Virus record (IMG/VR): IMGVR_UViG_3300044855_000188
Location: 1-45,073 of that record
From: a virus
Strand: one strand, 5' to 3'
DNA length: 45,073 bases
A program made the translations under genes and the position numbers. The notes under the pieces are model-generated. The model did no database searches, had not been told where the DNA came from, and saw nothing but the letters and a program-made list of their open reading frames with translations. Positions 30,104 to 36,919 of this stretch are shown one piece after another (within the stretch, counting starts at the first letter, position 1; every line of letters begins with the position of its first letter).

Positions 30104-30547
30104 TTAGAAAATAATTGTCCATGTGCCCTCCAGGCGGACGTCCGATGTTTTCGCGATATCAGCGCGCACCTTGCGGGCGAACAGCGTGTCGTCCTGACAT
30201 AGCAGCCCGTACTCCCGGATCGTAACGCCGTTGTTTTCCGCCAATTCCAGCGACCAGGCGAAGCGCACCTGTCCAGTTGCCGGATAGGTCACAGCCCCGA
30301 CGGCTTTCTTGAACTGCGTCGTGATTGCGGCGTCCGTCAGTACCGGCGATGCGCCGTTGGTGCCGAATGCAATTTGCGTGACGTCCTTCGTGGACGTCGC
30401 CGCCCCGATCAGTGATGCAATGGCAGACCGCCCGCCGTTCACGATCAGATTCCAGTCCTCGTATTGGTCAATCAGGCAGCCGTCGGCATTGTACACCCGC
30501 ATCTCGAATACGCCTTTAGGTGCGATAGTGTCGTTTCGTATATCCAT
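30104..30547 (-). CDS. Tail fibre-associated protein, 147 aa
   Basis: It starts MDIRNDTIAPKGVFEMRVYN with 'DGCLIDQYEDWNLIVNGGRSAIASLIG', a pattern found in small proteins encoded between tail protein I and the fibre in P2/Mu-like phages; the C-terminus (EYGLLCQDDTLFARKVRADIAKTSDVRLEGTWTI) recalls fibre tip domains with a 'E.GL....G.LFAR' motif. It lies 18 nt downstream of tail protein I. A fibre connector role is likely but not certain. Confidence 0.65.
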   Translation of the reverse strand: MDIRNDTIAPKGVFEMRVYNADGCLIDQYEDWNLIVNGGRSAIASLIGAATSTKDVTQIAFGTNGASPVLTDAAITTQFKKAVGAVTYPATGQVRFAWSLELAENNGVTIREYGLLCQDDTLFARKVRADIAKTSDVRLEGTWTIIF

Positions 30548-30565
30548 TTTTTTATATTTTTTCGA

Positions 30566-31285
30566 TTAGAAATTTTCAGTCACTGCGAACCCGCCGATCT
30601 CAATTGTGATTGTTCCCGGATCATTAGATTGATCGTAATTGTACGCCCCGGCGTATCCGCTTGCGCCGTCGTAATTCGCCCCGCTTGTAAGCGTGTCCGT
30701 CTGCGCATCACCAGCCCAAAAGTCTAATGTATCTTCCGGCAGGGTGTGTTCGGTCACCAGGTTCACCCGCAGCGATACGTCCACCAGGTGACTGCGGATA
30801 TTCTTATACGCTTCGATAATTGCCCGCAGCCTGGAAAACTCTGCCAGCGTAACGGGTCGCGTGTTCGGTATTTCGACAATTACGCGAAAAGTCGCCCAGT
30901 TGCCGCCCTCATAGTCAATCGTACCGGAATACAGATACTCGCCGTTGTAGTCCACGCCGACGCCCTCCGTAATATTGCACTCACCGAACCCAACGGCGCG
31001 CACGGCATTGCGGATCGCCCATACCGTACCCTTGTGCCGGTGCAGTTCAATCGCCTGCTTAATCAGCGCCCGCCTGTCTGCCTCCGTGTTGGCCAAGGCC
31101 CAGCCCTCCAGCCCCAGCACGTCGAACTGTTCAGCCAGATATGGCAGCGCTTCGACGTGCGTAGTATCCACGACGTACATCAGCAGCGGCGTCAGGTCAA
31201 TGCCTTCCAGTCGTTGCCGTGCCGCCTCGTCGAACGCTGTCAGATGCGGCGCGAATGATATGCCGGTTGCGACTGTATTAGCCAT
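30566..31285 (-). CDS. Tail protein I (P2 gpI-like baseplate protein), 239 aa
   Basis: The pattern LPYLAEQFDVLGLEGW, ALIKQAIELHRHKGTVWAIRNAVRAVGF is that of P2 gpI ('LP.LA.....W......R..I..A..LHR.KGT..AI...L...G'). It builds the baseplate wedge together with J. The start overlaps the J gene by 8 bp. It is followed by fibre genes as in P2. Confidence 0.9.
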   Translation of the reverse strand: MANTVATGISFAPHLTAFDEAARQRLEGIDLTPLLMYVVDTTHVEALPYLAEQFDVLGLEGWALANTEADRRALIKQAIELHRHKGTVWAIRNAVRAVGFGECNITEGVGVDYNGEYLYSGTIDYEGGNWATFRVIVEIPNTRPVTLAEFSRLRAIIEAYKNIRSHLVDVSLRVNLVTEHTLPEDTLDFWAGDAQTDTLTSGANYDGASGYAGAYNYDQSNDPGTITIEIGGFAVTENF

Positions 31286-32381
31286 TCACAAGTCCGGTTA
31301 TCGTGACGGAAATAGGGTTATCGAGCACCGGTACCTGCGTTGCGGAAATTACCACGTCGGCAGCAGGCTCCACCACCGTCACGTCGTACACGCCATCCAC
31401 CATGCACAGCCCGATAATCTGCGAGCGTGTAATGTCCTTGCCGATCTGCCGGGTACGTCCGTCGCAATACGCCTGTAGCGCCGCCTCGATCTGCTCCTGT
31501 ATCACTGTCGTATTGGCCGTGTTGTAGCACTCGATTTCCACCTCCACATCATACGTCACGGCGGTCGGCGTCAGCACAGCGACGGTATCCGTCAGCGGGC
31601 GAACGCGCTCCGCATTGCAGGCAGCGGCGACCAGATTCAGTATTGCGCTCGAAGTCGGCAGCCCGCCTTCAGCCAGCGGGTAGACGTTCACCAGTCCCGG
31701 CGAAGGCGACGTTACCGCCACGTCCAGAATTGCCGGACTTGCGGATTTCGCATGGAATTGATAGGCACCAACGCTGCCCGCCGTCGTGAATTGTTCCGGC
31801 GCTAACTTGATGCGCGCCCGCAGTTCATCATCAGTTTCAGCGTCCGCGCCGCCCGAAGTGACGGACAGGTTAGACGCCGATACAATGAACGGCTGCGGGT
31901 CGAGTATCTCGATTATTTCCGCGGCGGCGTACCCGTTGCCGATTGCGCCGATATTGTCAGCGAATGCCAACACGTCCGATGTATTGACACCTGCGTTCAC
32001 GTCGGCATTTTCGGCCGTCCGGAAAATTACTTTTCCGTCCTGACTTGCCACCCGCGTACCGGCAGGGATAACTACCCCGCCGTGACCGGATATCAGCGTG
32101 AAGCGGAGCGTGCAGGACGCTGCCGATGCGGACAGGCGTTGTACCCCTACCAGTTCGCCCAGGTAGTCCAGCGCGGGCGCGGACGCGAACGACACCAGCG
32201 TTTGCAGCGCGGCGTTCTGGATTTGTTGGCGCAGGATCAGTTCGCGGTATGCAAACGCGTTGATGAGCAGGCGCTCAGGTTGCGCCGGTTGCAGCACGCG
32301 CCCGGTGATACCCTCGTATATCTGTATTAGTTCAGATACGATCTGCTCGCCGTCCAGAGATAAAAATTGCGGTTGCGTCAT
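31278..32381 (-). CDS. Baseplate protein J (P2 gpJ-like), 367 aa
   Basis: The protein follows the gpJ/Mu gp47 family: PERLLINAFAYRELILRQQIQ, ALDYLGELVGVQRLSASAASCTLRF, VVIPAGTRVASQDGKVIFRT and 'TDDELRARIKLAPEQFTTAGSVGAYQF'. It forms the wedge of the baseplate. It overlaps both gpW (4 bp) and gpI. Family length is about 300-390. Confidence 0.93.
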   Translation of the reverse strand: MTQPQFLSLDGEQIVSELIQIYEGITGRVLQPAQPERLLINAFAYRELILRQQIQNAALQTLVSFASAPALDYLGELVGVQRLSASAASCTLRFTLISGHGGVVIPAGTRVASQDGKVIFRTAENADVNAGVNTSDVLAFADNIGAIGNGYAAAEIIEILDPQPFIVSASNLSVTSGGADAETDDELRARIKLAPEQFTTAGSVGAYQFHAKSASPAILDVAVTSPSPGLVNVYPLAEGGLPTSSAILNLVAAACNAERVRPLTDTVAVLTPTAVTYDVEVEIECYNTANTTVIQEQIEAALQAYCDGRTRQIGKDITRSQIIGLCMVDGVYDVTVVEPAADVVISATQVPVLDNPISVTITGLVNG

Positions 32382-32881
32382 ATTACGATATTGTCTCCTG
32401 TTTCCGTCGTCAGCGCGTCGCCGGATTCGGTTGTGAGCAGATAATCAGTCAGCACCGGCGTCACCTGCTGCGCTGCCTTCGCGACGGCGTCGTACAGTCC
32501 CAGCGTCACAAGCGCCTGCCCGGTCGTCTGCGTTTCCTTCAATTTCCAGAATACCCGGAACCGGATACCGGATTGAACCGGAGCGCTCACCGCGGCCTCG
32601 TTCTGAAATTCGTGTGATACCGACGTCACCGTGACGCGCGGCTCCCACAGCCCGACGGCGTCGAATATTGCGCGCTTCATGTTCGGCAGCGCCGCCGCAA
32701 TAGGTCGGTCTATCCAGTCCCAGATATCAGAACCGAACGTTGGACGGAACGGGTCGCTGCCCTTTTTCGTACTAAGGATAATTGCAATACATTGGTTAAT
32801 ATCGTCAATCCCCTCCACCACCTCGCGAAGTCCCGAAGTAGCCAGCGCCCAGTCTGCCGATTTGATATCCGATATATTCAT
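32378..32881 (-). CDS. Baseplate wedge protein W (gp25-like), 167 aa
   Basis: The gp25/gpW pattern is present: EGIDDINQCIAIILSTKKGSDPFRPTFGSDIWDWIDRP. It is one of the most conserved contractile-tail proteins and nucleates the sheath. The length is greater than in P2 gpW (115 aa), with an extra C-terminal ~45 residues (VLTDYLLTTESGDALTTETGD). It overlaps J and the 81-aa gene by 4 bp each. Confidence 0.9.
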   Translation of the reverse strand: MNISDIKSADWALATSGLREVVEGIDDINQCIAIILSTKKGSDPFRPTFGSDIWDWIDRPIAAALPNMKRAIFDAVGLWEPRVTVTSVSHEFQNEAAVSAPVQSGIRFRVFWKLKETQTTGQALVTLGLYDAVAKAAQQVTPVLTDYLLTTESGDALTTETGDNIVI

Positions 32882-33123
32882 GGCGTTATCATGCCCGCAA
32901 TGGTGGTTGAAATTGTGCCGGTGACGGCGCCAGCAGGCGATACCAGCACGGGGATATTGGTGACGGTTGCCGTCGTGACGTAGTCGTCCACAGCCTTCGC
33001 CACCGCGTTGGCGATTGCGGCCGCCAGCGCGTCAATCGCCCCGTCGAACGACGTGGTATTCGTGATGTTCGCCGCCAGCGCGGTTTTGATGGTGTTTTTC
33101 AGTTCTGTCTTCGATAGTGGCAT
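32878..33123 (-). CDS. Small Ala-rich baseplate-region protein, 81 aa
   Basis: From ATG 33123 the frame reads MPLSKTELKNTIKTALAANI then helical Ala-rich (DALAAAIANAVAKAVDDYV) and a beta tail (VLVSPAGAVTGTISTTI). A TATCTTTG box lies exactly 5 nt before the ATG, so a leaderless mRNA is predicted. It overlaps gpW by 4 bp. Small proteins of this kind, with a 'G.G' tail, occur between V and W in other Mu/P2-like phages; I know no name. Confidence 0.7.
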   Translation of the reverse strand: MPLSKTELKNTIKTALAANITNTTSFDGAIDALAAAIANAVAKAVDDYVTTATVTNIPVLVSPAGAVTGTISTTIAGMITP

Positions 33124-33128
33124 GGGCG

Positions 33129-33136
33129 CAAAGATA
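33129..33136 (-). promoter_or_regulatory. -7 box TATCTTTG for the baseplate genes
   Basis: The minus strand reads TATCTTTG-cgccc-ATG, with a 5-nt spacer as at three other genes. It provides an internal start for the baseplate and fibre genes. Confidence 0.6.
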
Positions 33137-33187
33137 CGTTTTTTTTCGCAGATATTTTCGGCGGCGTTCCGAGGGCTGCTTCCGGCG

Positions 33188-33724
33188 TTAATCGAACAGA
33201 TTAGGAAGCCTGTTCTTGATTGCCGTGTATTGCGCCGCATTGATCGGCGTTCCCGACGGCCCTACCCCGGTCGGGTGTGTTTCCGCCAGTATCGCGTCTA
33301 TCAGGTCGGATATAATTGCCTTCAGCGTTTCGCTGCCCCGCTTCACCACGAACCCGTCCTCAGTAATATCCAGTTCTGTCGTGCCGACCTTGACAGACAA
33401 TTTCGACGCCGCGCGGTCGTACTGGACGCTTGCGCCGTCCGTGAATTTCACCCGCACCTTGTCCTTGTTGCCGCCGTCTGGTTGCTGCGCCTGCGAGTAG
33501 ATAGCGCCCAGAATAACGCCGTTCTCCGCGTCCTCATCCATCAGGCACGCTACATGCTCGTTCACGTCGAACGCGTGCGAATACGAATTGCCGGACGCGC
33601 CAAGCGTCACGACGGGCAGCCAGCCCGACGTGACGCCGTCGTCATCGAATTGAACGCGTGCCAGTCCGTTGGCCGCGTCAATGTCACAGATGTTTCCGTA
33701 CTTAAGCAATATCCAAGTGCGCAA
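33188..33724 (-). CDS. Baseplate spike protein V (P2 gpV/Mu gp45-like), 178 aa, TTG start
   Basis: The OB-fold N-terminus (GNICDIDAANGLARVQFDDDGVTSGWLPVVT) and 'HVACLMDEDAENGVILGAIYSQ' mark the membrane-piercing spike protein of contractile tails. The rest fits the beta-helix shaft. The frame opens with TTG (33724), with no ATG before residue ~60, so an unusual start is used. A TAACTTTG box (33753-33760) lies upstream within the previous gene. The C-terminus (ETHPTGVGPSGTPIN...) lacks the His-x-His iron site of P2 V. Confidence 0.88.
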   Translation of the reverse strand: MRTWILLKYGNICDIDAANGLARVQFDDDGVTSGWLPVVTLGASGNSYSHAFDVNEHVACLMDEDAENGVILGAIYSQAQQPDGGNKDKVRVKFTDGASVQYDRAASKLSVKVGTTELDITEDGFVVKRGSETLKAIISDLIDAILAETHPTGVGPSGTPINAAQYTAIKNRLPNLFD

Positions 33725-33929
33725 GGTGTTGAAATTCGCCCTGCAGCTCAGGCAAAGTTACGCATATTTTCCATTGGTCAGCCCGCAAAATTGCGGAGGT
33801 CGGTTTGTGCATGGTTAGGTGATAGATTTCCGGTATTGAACCGTGTCCGCCGTACGCCGCCGTAATGCGGTACTGAGCGCCGGAACGGTGCAGGAAAATT
33901 TGTCCGACGTGATGCGTTAGTTCGATCAT
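33702..33929 (-). CDS. Small protein before the spike gene, 75 aa
   Basis: From ATG 33929 the frame encodes MIELTHHVGQIFLHRSGAQY followed by RITAAYGGHGSIPEIYHLTM. It is a small His-rich beta protein that overlaps the spike gene by 23 bp. The leader has the run AACACACACACAATATG, like other CA-rich leaders here. Function unknown; its position suggests a baseplate-related or accessory gene. Confidence 0.55.
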   Translation of the reverse strand: MIELTHHVGQIFLHRSGAQYRITAAYGGHGSIPEIYHLTMHKPTSAILRADQWKICVTLPELQGEFQHLAHLDIA

Positions 33930-34033
33930 ATTGTGTGTGTGTTGGTGACAAAAAAAGGACGCGCCAGCAGTCAGCGCGTCCCAGAACCAATTTCCCCGGC
34001 TCGTTTGCCGAGATCCCATGATAAGTCCTCGTG

Positions 34034-34124
34034 TGCCCGGATGCGGATTCGAACCGCGTGTAAAAACCGCCTTCAGAACCGATTAAGGTTGCCGCTTCCT
34101 CCAAGTCCGGCTGCCAATCCGGGC
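34034..34124 (-). ncRNA. tRNA-like sequence with intact acceptor and T arms, degenerate core
   Basis: On the minus strand GCCCGGA (34124-34118) can pair with TCCGGGC (34041-34035), a perfect 7-bp acceptor stem with discriminator A (34034). A T arm with loop TTCGAAT precedes it (four of five pairs). The 91-nt span fits a class II tRNA. However, no 7-nt anticodon loop with a proper 5-bp stem can be formed, the D arm is not recognisable and no CCA is encoded. I cannot assign an anticodon. It may be a decayed tRNA, a tRNA-like RNA or an attachment-site remnant. Confidence 0.35.
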
Positions 34125-34129
34125 GAAAA

Positions 34130-34390
34130 TTAAGAGTGAGAGAGTGCTATCGGCTTCACGTTGGAAAAATACCAAAACACGTTTCCGCCCGCAACAGATT
34201 GAATACAGCGATTCATCCAATCAAAATCCATTTTTTCAATATCAGAAACGCTTTTCGCGTTCATAGTTGCGATTTCTGCCGCCTCTGCGTACTTACGCGG
34301 CTTGTTGCAGTGCATTAACGCAGTGGCAACTGTTGTAGCATTGGGGGTGAAAGAAACAGTACCGTACAGTGAAATAAAAACCTTTTTCAT
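34130..34390 (-). CDS. Moron-like protein, 86 aa
   Basis: The 86 residues (MKKVFISLYGTVSFTPNATT...DFDWMNRCIQSVAGGNVFWYF...) match no family I know. The gene has its own promoter (TATCTTTG, 34438-34445), is more A/T-rich than the tail genes and interrupts the baseplate operon between the hub and the spike, beside the tRNA-like sequence. Its leader is nearly the same as that of the 230-aa orphan at 24342-25034. This is the layout of a moron: an added gene with its own promoter. Confidence 0.65.
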   Translation of the reverse strand: MKKVFISLYGTVSFTPNATTVATALMHCNKPRKYAEAAEIATMNAKSVSDIEKMDFDWMNRCIQSVAGGNVFWYFSNVKPIALSHS

Positions 34391-34437
34391 GTCTCAAAAA
34401 ATTAGTGAGTAAAAAATATTTTGTTTGTTTGATGATA

Positions 34438-34445
34438 CAAAGATA
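34438..34445 (-). promoter_or_regulatory. -7 box TATCTTTG of the moron-like gene
   Basis: The minus strand reads CTTGCGCGTATTTGCATAAC-gcag-TATCTTTG, very close to the promoter at 25082-25089. The region from 34391 to 34560 holds this promoter and no gene. Upstream of it, runs of A and T continue to the end of the hub gene, with the near-repeat AACGAACGT(C/T)AAAAAT. Confidence 0.65.
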
Positions 34446-34560
34446 CTGCGTTATGCAAATACGCGCAAGTTTTTTTGTAACTTTTTTTCAAAAAATATAA
34501 CGAACGTCAAAAATGTACAATGAACGTTAAAAATACGACCATTTTTCGATGCCAAAATGG

Positions 34561-35541
34561 TCAGCCGACCTTTTTCACCGTCAGGTCGGTCGTATATCCG
34601 CTTGCGCGTGATAGCGAGTGCCTGCTTTCTTCGATATGATACATGCCGGATAATACGCCCAGCCCCGTGAGCGTGAAATTGCTGCCAGCCACCAGCAGCG
34701 GATCACCAGGCAGGGACAGGCTGCCGGATTGCCGCCGCGTGTTCGCCCTGTGTAGCGCCGCCCTTGCCTGCGCCTGCGCCTGCGTTGGCGTTTCCGCCTT
34801 GCATTGCAGTACCAGGGTATCGCCGGACGTATCGGCAGCCGTCGCCGTCTCCGTGTGGCGGATAACTTTTTTCTGTACCGGATCGTGGTACTTCACCTCC
34901 GCAGCCTTATACGTTTCGGCGGTCTTATCCGTCAGGCTGTACCGTATCAGGTCGGTGCGGTCAACTTCAGACACCGCGTCAGCGCCTTCCAGTCCATAGA
35001 TTGTCTGGAACACCAGCAAGTCCCCGCGAACGCTGAAAACATGCCCGTACTTCCACGATATGCGCTTAAGGAACGCAAGGTCGGTTTCCCGATATTGTGT
35101 TGCGCGATTGATTCGGATTTCTTCGATTTCACCCTGCACAGTCAGCCCGTGAGCGCCTCCAATGGTATTGGCAATTTCCCGCAGTGTCTTGTTTTCGTGC
35201 GCCGAATTGTTGCGCGTGCGGATTGCGGGCTGCGTGCCCGTTGCCATGCCCCGGATTGATACCACGTCCGGCGGCCCGCTTATTTCTATTTCGTCTATCT
35301 GAAAAACGCCGCACGGCAGCAGCAGGTCGGTATATCCGGCCTCCACCTGCAATGTATCGCCCTTCGTCGGATACCATGCCCCGCGCCATAGCCCGTCCGT
35401 ATCTTCAAGTTGTATTTCGATCGTGTCTGATTCGCCTTCCGTCTTATCTGTGTACGTCACCCCCGTAACGTACGGCGTCAGGTCGGCCGTTACGTCCTTA
35501 TTATTGTAGGTTATCTTATAGGCTATTTCCCGTACTTTCAT
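34561..35541 (-). CDS. Baseplate hub protein D (P2 gpD/Mu gp44-like), 326 aa
   Basis: The protein fits the gpD (gp27-like hub) family: VTYTDKTEGESDTIEIQLEDTDGLW, YPTKGDTLQVEAGY, VFQIDEIEISGPPDVVSIRG, REIANTIGGAHGLTVQGE and 'ETDLAFLKRISWKYGHVFSVRGDLLVF'. It forms the trimeric ring to which the spike binds. Length is normal (P2 D has 387). It lies 4 nt downstream of X, as in P2. Confidence 0.92.
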   Translation of the reverse strand: MKVREIAYKITYNNKDVTADLTPYVTGVTYTDKTEGESDTIEIQLEDTDGLWRGAWYPTKGDTLQVEAGYTDLLLPCGVFQIDEIEISGPPDVVSIRGMATGTQPAIRTRNNSAHENKTLREIANTIGGAHGLTVQGEIEEIRINRATQYRETDLAFLKRISWKYGHVFSVRGDLLVFQTIYGLEGADAVSEVDRTDLIRYSLTDKTAETYKAAEVKYHDPVQKKVIRHTETATAADTSGDTLVLQCKAETPTQAQAQARAALHRANTRRQSGSLSLPGDPLLVAGSNFTLTGLGVLSGMYHIEESRHSLSRASGYTTDLTVKKVG

Positions 35542-35545
35542 ACTT

Positions 35546-35767
35546 TCAACGCTTCCAAGGCGGTAACAGGTTAGCAGCGGGCTGCGTTGCAGCGGCCTGC
35601 TCCAATATCGGAACCATCACGCGGATGCCAGCCGGATATTCAGCCTGAATAGGCAGCGCCGAATTAGCCTGCAATACGTCAGCCCAGGCGAACGGGTCGC
35701 CGTACGCCTTGTACGCTATCATATCCAGGCGGTCGCCCTCGTTCGTGATGTATTCGGTGTAAGGCAT
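35546..35767 (-). CDS. Tail protein X (LysM-like), 73 aa
   Basis: The 73 residues fit the P2 gpX family: YITNEGDRLDMIAYKAYGDPFAWADVLQANSALPIQAEYPAGIRVMVP. This is a LysM-like domain that helps to attach the hub to the tail tube. Located between gpU and gpD as in P2. Confidence 0.92.
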   Translation of the reverse strand: MPYTEYITNEGDRLDMIAYKAYGDPFAWADVLQANSALPIQAEYPAGIRVMVPILEQAAATQPAANLLPPWKR

Positions 35768-35769
35768 AT

Positions 35770-36627
35770 CTATTGCGGTTGCCGGGTCATTAGTATTGCA
35801 TTCAGCGGGCGAACGGCGTCAGCCAGTCCAGGCAGTGCGGCTTCGAGTGCATCGGCAGCCGTCAGCGCGTTGGCGACGTTACCCGATGCGATCTGCGCAG
35901 CCAGCGTAGTGACCACTGCCAAGACGCCGTCAAGTTGTGCGGATAATTGCGGCGCTTTCGCAGCCAGATTAGCGGATGCAGATACAGCGTCTTTCGCCGA
36001 CTTGTATGCGGCTTCGGCAGCCTCCAGAACCTTTTTTGCGCGCACCAGCAGGGACGCCTGCTGCGGCGTGTTCAACGGCGCTTTTCGCAGGGTCGCGATA
36101 CTGTCACGCGATGCGGCGTTACCGGCCTCCACCTGCTGCGAAGTGACGGACATTTCCGTAACCGGAGGGCGTACCAGGCGAACAGGCACGACCTTGTCGG
36201 CCCCGACGGCGAACGCTGCAGACTGTGCCGCCTGTGCCAGCGTTACCGACTTGTTCGGGTCGTTGTATTCTTTCAGCGACATAGTCACCTGCGCGCTGAT
36301 TGTGCGGCCGGTCGGCGTCGTCTGCGTGACGGTTTCTTCAATGGAAATTATCACGAAGTCCCCGACCACCTCGCCCTCGCCGGTGATCAGCGGCAGCACT
36401 TCGCCTGCTTCGCGATACGCGTCCAGCGCTGCAATATCTGCAGCTGGATCAGTGAATGCGGCGTGCAATGATACAGATACCGAAACGGTCTGCAATGCCG
36501 TACCCGTGCGCTGAAGTCGCGGTTTCCCGGACATTAGCGGAAGTTCTGCATAGACGGCTTCACGCGTCTTGCTCAGCGAGTCCAAGCCCCGCAGCCCCTC
36601 AAATTGTATATCGCCGAGTTGGTACAT
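35770..36627 (-). CDS. Tail protein U (P2 gpU-like) with helical C-terminal extension, 285 aa
   Basis: Residues 1-130 match gpU: MYQLGDIQFEGLRGL, AELPLMSGKPRLQRTGTALQTVSVSVSLHAAF and VVGDFVIISIEETVTQTTPTGR. The remainder (~150 residues, from NKSVTLAQAAQS) is an Ala/Lys-rich helical tail without similarity to known U. P2 U is about 160 aa, so this is a long form. It acts at the tail end near the hub. The stop is 2 nt upstream of the X gene start. Confidence 0.88.
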   Translation of the reverse strand: MYQLGDIQFEGLRGLDSLSKTREAVYAELPLMSGKPRLQRTGTALQTVSVSVSLHAAFTDPAADIAALDAYREAGEVLPLITGEGEVVGDFVIISIEETVTQTTPTGRTISAQVTMSLKEYNDPNKSVTLAQAAQSAAFAVGADKVVPVRLVRPPVTEMSVTSQQVEAGNAASRDSIATLRKAPLNTPQQASLLVRAKKVLEAAEAAYKSAKDAVSASANLAAKAPQLSAQLDGVLAVVTTLAAQIASGNVANALTAADALEAALPGLADAVRPLNAILMTRQPQ

Positions 36628-36633
36628 TTCTTT

Positions 36634-36918
36634 TTAATTTACACTTAGTGTAAGTTTTTTTTGCGGGCAAACACCCCGAATAATATCCTCAATGCACCCT
36701 TCCACCGTTTCGCCCAGCCCGCGCTCGTATGCAATGCGGCGCGCGTCGTTCCAGTCTTTTGGCCTCGCGATCAGCGTACCGGAAAACCGCACACCATCGC
36801 GGTACATCTCCGTCATGAATACGCGGCGTTCAGCGATTAGTACCTGTTGCACCATTGCAGGCAGCGTGTCGAGCGCCTGGAACTTTGTGTTAGCGTGGTC
36901 AATATCCGGGTATAACAT
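36634..36918 (-). CDS. Small tail-region protein, 94 aa
   Basis: The frame encodes 94 residues starting MLYPDIDHANTKFQALDTLP and ending VCPQKKLTLSVN. It is acidic then basic with Asp/Arg pairs (RPKDWNDARRIAYERG) and lies between the tape-measure gene (1-nt gap) and U, tightly packed. No family recognised. Confidence 0.7.
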   Translation of the reverse strand: MLYPDIDHANTKFQALDTLPAMVQQVLIAERRVFMTEMYRDGVRFSGTLIARPKDWNDARRIAYERGLGETVEGCIEDIIRGVCPQKKLTLSVN

Positions 36919-36919
36919 A

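Noticed and set aside
34034-34124. A complete functional tRNA gene
   Set aside because: Acceptor and T arms pair, but I tried each 7-nt loop position and found no anticodon arm with a proper stem; no D arm and no CCA are present. It is listed only as tRNA-like.
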